A stretch of DNA of 17,693 nucleotides from NCBI GenBank assembly GCA_945873015.1, contig CAMCBY010000027.1:1-17693 (forward strand), in the 5' to 3' direction. Shown here piece after piece: positions 1 to 6,221 of the stretch. The DNA is from Klebsiella pneumoniae (GTDB lineage Bacteria > Pseudomonadota > Gammaproteobacteria > Ga0077536). The stretch's first letter is position 1. Each line of letters starts with the position of its first letter. The notes under the pieces are model-generated. The model ran no database searches. It worked only from the letters and a program-made list of their open reading frames with translations, and was not told where the DNA came from. The translations under genes were made by a program, and so were the position numbers.

Positions 1-183
1 GGCAGCACCGATGTCCTGAAGGCCGAGATCAGCTCCTTCGTCGAGGCGGTGCGTCACGGTGGTTTGCCTGAGGTGACCGGCGAGGACGGCAAACGCGCGC
101 TCGAGGTTGCGATCGAAATCAGCCATCGCATCAAGCGTTATCGCGCCGCCATGGCGCCGAGCCCCGACCCGCACCAGAACTGA
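1..183 (+). CDS. Gfo/Idh/MocA-family oxidoreductase, C-terminal fragment
   Basis: Only the last 60 codons lie in the window, ending in TGA. The visible tail has the VTGEDGKRALEVAIEI pattern preceded by LKAEISSFVEAV. This is the closing helix region typical of Gfo/Idh/MocA NAD(P)-dependent sugar or nucleotide-sugar oxidoreductases. The Rossmann domain and catalytic residues lie outside the window, so the substrate cannot be told. Enzymes of this family are sometimes encoded in lipid A or surface-sugar loci, but nothing visible here proves that role. The gene converges on the Rieske gene with one base between the two stop codons. A perfect hairpin begins 17 bases after the stop and may end its transcript. 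The frame is open from base 1 without a start, so this is truncation by the window edge and not a broken gene. DapB, which often precedes carA in this group, was considered and does not fit. Confidence 0.75.
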   Translation, partial: GSTDVLKAEISSFVEAVRHGGLPEVTGEDGKRALEVAIEISHRIKRYRAAMAPSPDPHQN

Positions 184-184
184 G

Positions 185-556
185 CTAGCGTGCGCTGCCG
201 GGTATCGCGAGCGTACTCGCGATACCTAACACTCCGTCCTTTTCGATCAGTGTGACTGCGTGCAGTGTGCGTCCCACGCACGGCCCGCTTATGCACTGCC
301 CGTCGCTCGGACGGAACAAAGCGCCATGCATGGAACATTGCAGGTGCTCACCGGCGACATCCAGAAAAACACCAGGCTGCCAGTCGAGTCGCACACCTTG
401 GTGTGGGCAACTGTTCAGATAGGCGCAGATCCGATCCGCGCTGCGCACCACTATCAAATGACGCGGGCCGCCGTCGCACGGCACCACGCAGGCGCGCGGT
501 TGCCCCTCGAGGAGGGTGTCGCGGGCGATTGGCGGCTCGGTCGGTATGTACTTCAC
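185..556 (-). CDS. small Rieske [2Fe-2S] ferredoxin-like protein
   Basis: A 123-residue protein starting at GTG (554-556). It carries a Rieske cluster-binding pattern: C50-P-H52, then C74-S-M-H77, followed by GPCVGRTL (91-98), as in single-domain Rieske ferredoxins. The two extra cysteines that form the disulfide in bc1-type Rieske proteins are missing (CPHQGV and CSMHGA), and there is no membrane anchor or Tat signal. It is therefore probably a cytoplasmic, ferredoxin-type electron carrier or small-subunit-like protein. No partner oxygenase or reductase is encoded nearby, so its redox partner is unknown. The gene is divergent from carA and convergent with the oxidoreductase. No clear Shine-Dalgarno sequence precedes the GTG, so the start is uncertain. 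The last dozen codons contain a perfect inverted repeat, suggesting the reading frame extends into a terminator-like element. Confidence 0.85.
   Translation of the reverse strand: MKYIPTEPPIARDTLLEGQPRACVVPCDGGPRHLIVVRSADRICAYLNSCPHQGVRLDWQPGVFLDVAGEHLQCSMHGALFRPSDGQCISGPCVGRTLHAVTLIEKDGVLGIASTLAIPGSAR
201..226. repeat. perfect 11-bp inverted repeat, terminator-like hairpin
   Basis: Arms GGTATCGCGAG (201-211) and CTCGCGATACC (216-226) pair perfectly around a 4-base loop, CGTA. The repeat lies just after the oxidoreductase stop and inside the last codons of the Rieske gene on the other strand. It could act on transcripts from both directions at this convergent junction. No T-run follows on either strand, so a classical intrinsic terminator is not fully met. 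An RNA 3'-end stabiliser is an alternative. Confidence 0.6.
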
Positions 557-590
557 AGGGGCGGGACGGCGTGACGACGGCCGATGGTCC

Positions 591-619
591 TTCCTTGGTT
601 ATGGTCGGTCAAGTACAAT
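591..619 (+). promoter_or_regulatory. candidate sigma-70 promoter of the carAB operon
   Basis: The -10 element TACAAT (614-619) matches the consensus TATAAT at 5 of 6 positions. The -35 is weak: TTCCTT (591-596) sits at 17-base spacing. Transcription would begin near 626, giving a leader of about 58 bases that contains the hairpin at 630-662. Position 65-70 bases upstream of the carA start supports the call, but the poor -35 keeps it tentative. Confidence 0.4.
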
Positions 620-629
620 GCGGCGCATC

Positions 630-662
630 AAGCGGGAGCGGTCATTCGGGCGCCTCCCGCTT
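630..662 (+). promoter_or_regulatory. carA leader hairpin, attenuator-like
   Basis: Arms AAGCGGGAG (630-638) and CTCCCGCTT (654-662) pair perfectly over 9 bases. Two more internal pairs are possible (639-640 with 651-652). The 3' arm ends in TTT (661-663). It falls between the candidate -10 and the carA start at 684. The only + strand gene upstream ended about 450 bases earlier, so a simple terminator for it is unlikely. An attenuator or a translation-affecting structure is the inference. No leader peptide with pyrimidine- or arginine-related codons is obvious. Confidence 0.5.
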
Positions 663-683
663 TGCATATGCGGGTATTATTCT

Positions 684-1823
684 GTGAGTGATTCAGCTGT
701 ATTAGCGCTTTCGGATGGCACTGTTTTTCATGGCCGATCCATCGGCGTTGCCGGTTTCGGCATCGGCGAAGTGGTGTTCAACACCGCGATTTCGGGCTAC
801 CAGGAGATTCTCACCGATCCCTCCTATGCCCAACAGATAGTAACCCTGACCTATCCCCACATCGGCAATACAGGTATCAACCTGCAGGATTTCGAATCGC
901 GGCGCGCGTTCGCCAGCGGCCTGGTGGTGCGGGATTCGTCAGCGGCGGTCAGCAACTGGCGGGCGAGCGAGTCCTTGAGCGATTTTCTGCGTGCCCAGGG
1001 TGTCGTCGCGATTGCCGACATCGACACCCGTAAGTTGACTCGTATCCTGCGCGAGAAAGGTGCCCAGGGCGGCTGCATCGCCGCCGGCCCCGACGCCAGC
1101 GATGCGGCAGCGATTGCCGCCGCGCGAGGTTTTCCCGGCCTCGCCGGTGCCGATCTTGCGAAAGTGGTGACGACCGACGCGGGCTACACCTGGCGCGAAG
1201 GCAGCTGGGTGCTGGAGACCAATGCCCATGCCACGCCGAGTGCCGCGCCCTACCGCGTGGTGGCCTACGATTTCGGCGTCAAACACAATATTCTGCGCCT
1301 GCTCGCCGACCGCGGCTGCGAAGTTGACGTCGTGCCCGCCACCACGCCGGCCAGCGAAGTGCTGGCACGCAAGCCCGATGGCGTGTTTCTTTCCAACGGC
1401 CCGGGTGACCCCGAGCCTTGCACTTACGCTATCGCCGCCATCCGCGAATTACTCGCGACCGGCACCCCGGTGTTCGGCATCTGCCTGGGTCACCAGTTGC
1501 TGGCGCTGGCCTGCGGCGCGCGCACGGTGAAAATGAAGTTCGGTCACCACGGCGCCAATCATCCGGTCAAGGATCTCGACACCGGGCGTGTGCTGATCAC
1601 CAGCCAGAACCACGGTTTTGCGGTCGATGAGGCCAGTCTGCCTGCCACGTTGCGCGCGACCCATCGCTCTTTGTTTGACGGTTCGCTACAGGGCATCGCC
1701 CATCGTGAACTGCCGGCTTTCAGTTTTCAGGGGCATCCCGAGGCCAGTCCCGGTCCACGCGATGTGCAGCCCTTGTTCGATCAATTCATTATGCTCATAG
1801 CGCGTACACGCGCGGGACGCTAG
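684..1823 (+). CDS. carA: carbamoyl-phosphate synthetase small (glutaminase) subunit
   Basis: CarA hydrolyses glutamine and passes ammonia through a tunnel to CarB. The complex makes carbamoyl phosphate for pyrimidine and arginine synthesis in the cytoplasm. With the GTG start at 684 the protein is 379 residues, close to the 382 of E. coli. The frame stays open upstream to 516, but those 56 residues do not resemble CarA and include the leader hairpin, so the shorter form is preferred. The N-terminal domain starts SDSAVLALSDGTVFHG. The class I amidotransferase domain has the nucleophile C267 in GICLGHQ and the H351/E353 pair in GHPEASPGP. No strong Shine-Dalgarno is visible before the GTG. carB follows after 3 bases, so the two are surely co-transcribed. 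No frameshift or missing catalytic residue was seen. Confidence 0.97.
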   Translation: MSDSAVLALSDGTVFHGRSIGVAGFGIGEVVFNTAISGYQEILTDPSYAQQIVTLTYPHIGNTGINLQDFESRRAFASGLVVRDSSAAVSNWRASESLSDFLRAQGVVAIADIDTRKLTRILREKGAQGGCIAAGPDASDAAAIAAARGFPGLAGADLAKVVTTDAGYTWREGSWVLETNAHATPSAAPYRVVAYDFGVKHNILRLLADRGCEVDVVPATTPASEVLARKPDGVFLSNGPGDPEPCTYAIAAIRELLATGTPVFGICLGHQLLALACGARTVKMKFGHHGANHPVKDLDTGRVLITSQNHGFAVDEASLPATLRATHRSLFDGSLQGIAHRELPAFSFQGHPEASPGPRDVQPLFDQFIMLIARTRAGR

Positions 1824-1826
1824 ACC

Positions 1827-4800
1827 ATGCCGCGTCGTGACGACATCAAGACCATCCTCCTGATCGGTGCCGGTCCCATTGTGATCGGCCAGGCCTGCGA
1901 GTTCGACTATTCCGGTTCTCAGGCCTGCAAGGCGCTGCGCGACGAAGGCTATCGCGTGGTGCTGGTCAATTCGAACCCGGCCACCATCATGACTGACCCC
2001 GGCATGGCGGATGCGACTTACATCGAACCGATACGCTGGGAGACCGTCGCCGCCATCATCGAGCGTGAGCGCCCGGATGCGCTGCTGCCGACCATGGGTG
2101 GCCAGACCGCGCTGAACTGCGCGCTCGATCTGGCGCGCGAAGGCGTACTGGAAAAATTCGGTGTCGAATTGATTGGGGCTTCCAAAGAAGCCATCGACAT
2201 GGCCGAAGACCGTTCCAAGTTCCGCGAAGCGATGAGCCGTATCGGCCTCGAATGCGCGTATTCCTTTATCGCCCACAATCTTGAGGAATCGCGCGAAGCG
2301 CAGAAGAAACTCGGCTTTCCGGTCGTGATCCGGCCGTCCTTCACGCTCGGTGGTTCGGGCGGTGGGGTGGTCTACAACAAAGAAGACTTCGACGAAGCTT
2401 GCCGTCGCGGACTTGACGCCTCGCCGACCACTGAAATCCTGCTCGAGGAATCGCTGCTCGGCTGGAAAGAATACGAGATGGAGGTCGTGCGTGACCGCGC
2501 CGACAACTGCATCATCGTGTGCGCGATTGAAAACCTTGATCCGATGGGTATACACACGGGTGATTCGATCACGGTCGCACCGGCGCAGACCCTGACGGAC
2601 AAGGAATACCAGATCATGCGCGACGCCTCGATCGCGGTGTTACGCGAAATCGGCGTCGATACCGGCGGCTCGAACGTGCAGTTTGCGGTCAATCCCGATA
2701 ATGGCCGCCTGATCGTGATTGAAATGAACCCGCGTGTGTCGCGTTCCTCGGCGCTGGCATCCAAGGCCACCGGTTTTCCCATCGCCAAGGTCGCCGCCAA
2801 GCTTGCGGTCGGCTATACACTCGATGAACTCAGCAACGAAATCACCGATGGCGCGATGCCGGCTTCGTTCGAGCCGACCATCGATTACGTGGTCACCAAG
2901 ATCCCGCGTTTCACTTTCGAGAAATTCCCGCAGGCGCAGGACCGGCTCACCACCCAGATGAAATCGGTGGGTGAGGTCATGGCGATGGGCCGCACCTTCC
3001 AGGAATCCTTTCAAAAGGCGCTGCGCGGCCTCGAAACCGGCGCGACGGGTCTCGATGAAATCGACACCAGCAAGATTGAATTGACCGATGTGCGACTGCG
3101 TCGTGAGTTGACCGCCGCCGGCGCGCAGCGCATCTGGTATGTGGGCGAAGCGTTCCGCGCCGGTTATTCGCTGGCCGATGTGCACAGCATGACGCGCATC
3201 GATATGTGGTTTTTGACCGCGATTGCCGACATCATCAATGAAGAAGCTGCCGTCATCGCCGCTGGTGCTGCGGCGCTGGATGCTACGCGCATGCGCGCGC
3301 TCAAACGCAAAGGTTTCTCCGATGCGCGGCTGGCCAAACTGGTCGGTATCAGCGAAAACGAATTACGTGCGCTGCGCCATGCGGCCGGCGTGCGGCCGGT
3401 GTTCAAGCGCGTCGATTCCTGCGCGGCGGAGTTCGATGTGACCACCGCCTATATGTACTCGACCTATGAGGAAGAGTGCGAATCGCGGCCAACCGATAGA
3501 CAGAAGATCATCGTGCTGGGCGGTGGCCCGAATCGTATTGGTCAAGGCATCGAGTTTGATTACTGCTGCGTGCAGGCTTCGATGGCGGCGCGTGATGCCG
3601 GTTTTGAATCGATCATGATCAACTGCAATCCGGAAACAGTCTCGACCGACTACGACACCTCCGATCGCCTGTATTTCGAGCCGCTGACGCTGGAAGACGT
3701 GCTCGAAATTGTCGCGGTCGAGAAGCCGCGCGGCGTGATTGTGCAGTTCGGTGGGCAGACGCCATTGAAACTCGCGCGGGCGCTGGAAGCAGCAGGTGTG
3801 CCGATCATCGGCACTTCGCCTGACTCTATCGATCTGGCCGAGGATCGTGAGCGCTTTCAGCAGTTCCTGCAACGCGAAGGTCTGCGTCAGCCGCCCAATC
3901 GTATCGTGCGCGAGGCCGCCGAGGCGACCGCGCGCGCCGCTGAGATAGGCTACCCGCTGGTGGTGCGTCCGTCCTATGTACTGGGTGGCCGCGCGATGGA
4001 GATCGTCTACAACGATCGCGACCTCGAGCGTTACATGCACGCGGCCGTGGCGGTCTCCAATGACTCCCCCGTGTTGCTGGACCATTTTCTTGAAGCGGCG
4101 ATTGAGGTCGATGTCGATGCCATCTGCGACGGCAAGGATGTCTTGATCGGCGGCATCATGGAGCACATCGAACAGGCGGGCGTGCATTCCGGCGATTCGG
4201 CCTGCGCCTTGCCGCCCCATACCCTGACGGCGGCCATGCAGGACGAGTTACGTCGCCAGGTCGCGGTCATGGCGCGCGGCCTGAATGTGATCGGCCTCAT
4301 GAACACGCAGTTCGCCATCCAGGGCGAGGATATTTTCGTGCTGGAGGTCAATCCGCGCGCTTCGCGTACCGCGCCGTTTGTGTCCAAGGCGATTGGTTTG
4401 TCGCTGCCTTATGTCGCGGCGCGCTGCATGTTTGGCGAGTCGTTGGTTTCGCAGAACGCCGACAAGGAGCGCACGCCGCCCTATTATTCGGTCAAGGAAG
4501 CGGTGTTCCCGTTCGTCAAATTCCCTGGCGTTGATCCCTTGCTTGGTCCGGAGATGAAGTCGACCGGCGAAGTGATGGGCATAGGCGCGACGTTTGGTGA
4601 GGCCTTCGGCAAGGCTCAGCAGGCCGCCAACATGGCGCTGCCGGCGACTGGCAATGCCTTCTTGAGCGTGCGCGACGCGGACAAGCCCGCCGCCATTGAA
4701 CTTGGTCATCTGCTCATCCGGCAGGGTTTCCGCATCATTGCCACCCAGGGCACGGCTGCGGCGCTGCGTGAAGCGGGTGTAGAGTGTCAGCGCGTGAACA

Positions 4801-5048
4801 AGGTCGGCGAAGGGCAGCCTCACATCGTCGACATGATCAAGAGCGACGAGATTGACCTGATCATCAATACCACCGAAGGCAAACAGGCGATCGGCGATTC
4901 CTACATGATTCGTACCAATGCGCTCAATCACCGTGTTGCCTACACCACAACGATGGCTGGCGCCCACGCGGCAGTGATGGCGCTGGCGGATACCGGCACC
5001 GGTGATGTTCGTCGCCTGCAGGATCTGCATCGGGAGTGCAAGGTATGA
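1827..5048 (+). CDS. carB: carbamoyl-phosphate synthetase large subunit
   Basis: CarB makes carbamoyl phosphate from bicarbonate, two ATP and ammonia delivered by CarA. Its 1073 residues equal the E. coli length, and the MPRRDDIKTI start matches the family. Two ATP-grasp halves are visible: the carboxyphosphate half with R169 and GGSGGG (175-180), and the carbamoyl-phosphate half beginning near residue 554 with GGGPNRIGQGIEFDYC. An oligomerisation segment of about 150 residues lies between them. The C-terminal MGS-type allosteric domain (from about 936) keeps the effector-binding positions known in E. coli: a Lys in ADKPAA, IATQGTA, VNKVGEG (Lys near 992) and IINTTEG. Feedback by UMP and activation by IMP or ornithine is therefore likely retained. 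A GGGAC sequence 8 bases before the ATG may be the ribosome binding site. Its stop overlaps the greA start. Confidence 0.98.
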   Translation: MPRRDDIKTILLIGAGPIVIGQACEFDYSGSQACKALRDEGYRVVLVNSNPATIMTDPGMADATYIEPIRWETVAAIIERERPDALLPTMGGQTALNCALDLAREGVLEKFGVELIGASKEAIDMAEDRSKFREAMSRIGLECAYSFIAHNLEESREAQKKLGFPVVIRPSFTLGGSGGGVVYNKEDFDEACRRGLDASPTTEILLEESLLGWKEYEMEVVRDRADNCIIVCAIENLDPMGIHTGDSITVAPAQTLTDKEYQIMRDASIAVLREIGVDTGGSNVQFAVNPDNGRLIVIEMNPRVSRSSALASKATGFPIAKVAAKLAVGYTLDELSNEITDGAMPASFEPTIDYVVTKIPRFTFEKFPQAQDRLTTQMKSVGEVMAMGRTFQESFQKALRGLETGATGLDEIDTSKIELTDVRLRRELTAAGAQRIWYVGEAFRAGYSLADVHSMTRIDMWFLTAIADIINEEAAVIAAGAAALDATRMRALKRKGFSDARLAKLVGISENELRALRHAAGVRPVFKRVDSCAAEFDVTTAYMYSTYEEECESRPTDRQKIIVLGGGPNRIGQGIEFDYCCVQASMAARDAGFESIMINCNPETVSTDYDTSDRLYFEPLTLEDVLEIVAVEKPRGVIVQFGGQTPLKLARALEAAGVPIIGTSPDSIDLAEDRERFQQFLQREGLRQPPNRIVREAAEATARAAEIGYPLVVRPSYVLGGRAMEIVYNDRDLERYMHAAVAVSNDSPVLLDHFLEAAIEVDVDAICDGKDVLIGGIMEHIEQAGVHSGDSACALPPHTLTAAMQDELRRQVAVMARGLNVIGLMNTQFAIQGEDIFVLEVNPRASRTAPFVSKAIGLSLPYVAARCMFGESLVSQNADKERTPPYYSVKEAVFPFVKFPGVDPLLGPEMKSTGEVMGIGATFGEAFGKAQQAANMALPATGNAFLSVRDADKPAAIELGHLLIRQGFRIIATQGTAAALREAGVECQRVNKVGEGQPHIVDMIKSDEIDLIINTTEGKQAIGDSYMIRTNALNHRVAYTTTMAGAHAAVMALADTGTGDVRRLQDLHRECKV

Positions 5049-5521
5049 GCAAGACGCCGATGACCGCTCAGGGGGCGCAGCGTCTGCGTGAGGAATTGCA
5101 GCGCCGCAAGAGCGAAGACCGGCCGCGCATCACCCAGGCTATCGCCGAGGCGCGCGCGCATGGCGATCTGAAAGAAAACGCCGAATATCACGCCGCCCGC
5201 GAGCAGCAGAGCTTCAACGAAGGCCGCATCAACGATATCGAGGGCAAACTCTCCAACGCCGAAATCATTGAGATCACCAAGCTCAATGCCCAGGGCAAGG
5301 TGGTGTTTGGCGCCACGGTTGAGTTGCTGAATGTTGAGAGCAACGAGGAAGTGACCTGGAAAATCGTCGGCGAGGACGAGGCTGACGTCAAATCGCGCAT
5401 GATTTCGGTCAATTCCCCCATCGCTCGCGCCATGATAGGCAAGAGCGAAGGCGACACTGTGGTGGTCAAGGCCCCCAGTGGCGACATCGAATACGAAGTT
5501 CTAAGCGTCAGTTATATCTAG
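5045..5521 (+). CDS. greA: transcription elongation factor GreA
   Basis: GreA enters the RNA polymerase secondary channel and stimulates cleavage of backtracked RNA, rescuing stalled complexes. The ATG at 5045 overlaps the carB stop as ATGA and has GGGAG (5032-5036) 8 bases upstream. This gives 158 residues, the same as E. coli. An upstream in-frame ATG at 5036 adds three residues but lies inside the Shine-Dalgarno region, so it is not favoured. The N-terminal coiled coil carries the acidic tip D41/E44 in HGDLKENAEYHAARE, needed for cleavage. The C-terminal FKBP-like domain includes ISVNSPIARAMIGK. The 4-base overlap suggests translational coupling to carB, so GreA supply would follow carAB expression. 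In E. coli yhbY lies between greA and rlmE, but here rlmE is directly adjacent. Confidence 0.98.
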   Translation: MSKTPMTAQGAQRLREELQRRKSEDRPRITQAIAEARAHGDLKENAEYHAAREQQSFNEGRINDIEGKLSNAEIIEITKLNAQGKVVFGATVELLNVESNEEVTWKIVGEDEADVKSRMISVNSPIARAMIGKSEGDTVVVKAPSGDIEYEVLSVSYI

Positions 5522-5522
5522 C

Positions 5523-6140
5523 GTGGCACGCCGCGGTTCCAGCAGTCGCTGGTTGCAGCGCCAGAACACCGATCCCTTCGTCAAGCAGCGCGACCAGCAC
5601 GGCTATCGGTCGCGCGCCGCCTACAAACTCCAGGAACTGGCCAGCAAAGATCAATTGATCCGCGGTGCCGCGTCGGTGCTTGATCTCGGTGCGGCCCCCG
5701 GTGGCTGGACCCAGGTGGCGGTGGAACTGGCCGGTCCGCGCGGCAAGGTCGTCGCGATGGATATTCTCGAGATGGAGCCTGTCGCCGGCGCGACCTTCAT
5801 TCACGGCGATTGCCGCGACCCGGCGGTACTGGCCGAGGTGATTGCCGCAGTGGGCGGCAAGCTCGACCTTGTAATGTCAGACATGGCCCCCAATATTACC
5901 GGTCTGAAAGACGTCGATGAGGCGGGTATGGTGGAATTGGCCGAGATTACTCTGGACCTCGCCGATGCGCTGTTACGCCCGGGCGGCAGCCTGCTCATAA
6001 AATTGTTTCAGTTTGCCGATACAGAACTGGTTGTGAAGCGTATCAAATCCAGCTTTGCTCACGTTTCGCGACGCAAGCCCGAAGCCTCGCGGGCCGAATC
6101 GCGCGAGTTTTATGTCGTGGCAAAACAATATGGTATATAG
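5523..6140 (+). CDS. rlmE: 23S rRNA (uridine-2'-O)-methyltransferase RlmE (FtsJ/RrmJ)
   Basis: RlmE methylates the 2'-OH of U2552 in the A-loop of 23S rRNA using S-adenosylmethionine, late in 50S assembly. The 205-residue protein has the SAM-binding motif DLGAAPGGW (54-62) and the K-D-K-E tetrad K35, D120, K160 and E195. The spacing matches E. coli K38/D124/K164/E199 almost exactly. The start is GTG at 5523, one base after the greA stop, with no clear Shine-Dalgarno, so translation may depend on termination of greA. The C-terminus is slightly shorter than in E. coli. It is followed by ftsH, the classical rlmE-ftsH pair, which is heat-shock induced in E. coli. A sigma-32-like sequence lies inside the gene at 5868-5896. 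Confidence 0.97.
   Translation: MARRGSSSRWLQRQNTDPFVKQRDQHGYRSRAAYKLQELASKDQLIRGAASVLDLGAAPGGWTQVAVELAGPRGKVVAMDILEMEPVAGATFIHGDCRDPAVLAEVIAAVGGKLDLVMSDMAPNITGLKDVDEAGMVELAEITLDLADALLRPGGSLLIKLFQFADTELVVKRIKSSFAHVSRRKPEASRAESREFYVVAKQYGI
5868..5896 (+). promoter_or_regulatory. possible sigma-32-like promoter inside rlmE, upstream of ftsH
   Basis: CTTGTAA (5868-5874), 13 bases, then CCCCAATAT (5888-5896) resembles the heat-shock consensus CTTGAAA-N(11-16)-CCCCATNT. It lies about 330 bases before ftsH. The stretch encodes the conserved MSDMAP catalytic region of RlmE, so the match may be imposed by the protein sequence. Confidence 0.2.
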
Positions 6141-6221
6141 TTTTTCCGCCCCCAGGGCCGCTTTGTCCACAGGCGCACGCTGCGGACCGGCACCGGTATG
6201 AAGGAAGTAAACAAGGCTCTT

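Noticed and set aside
1..183. Possible dapB 3' end, as often found before carA
   Set aside because: The C-terminal sequence does not resemble DapB and fits Gfo/Idh/MocA oxidoreductases instead.
516..683. N-terminal extension of carA by 56 residues
   Set aside because: The extension lacks similarity to CarA, crosses the candidate promoter and hairpin, and overlaps the Rieske start. The GTG at 684 gives the normal family length.
1686..2555. 289-residue open frame on the minus strand opposite carA/carB
   Set aside because: It is a GC-rich antisense shadow of conserved genes, with no recognisable domain. The same holds for 3363-4220 and 4248-5030.
6198..6221. Earlier ATG for ftsH adding eight residues
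   Set aside because: No Shine-Dalgarno precedes it, only the palindrome ACCGGCACCGGT. The ATG at 6222 gives the family-typical MARN start with AAGG upstream. It cannot be fully excluded.
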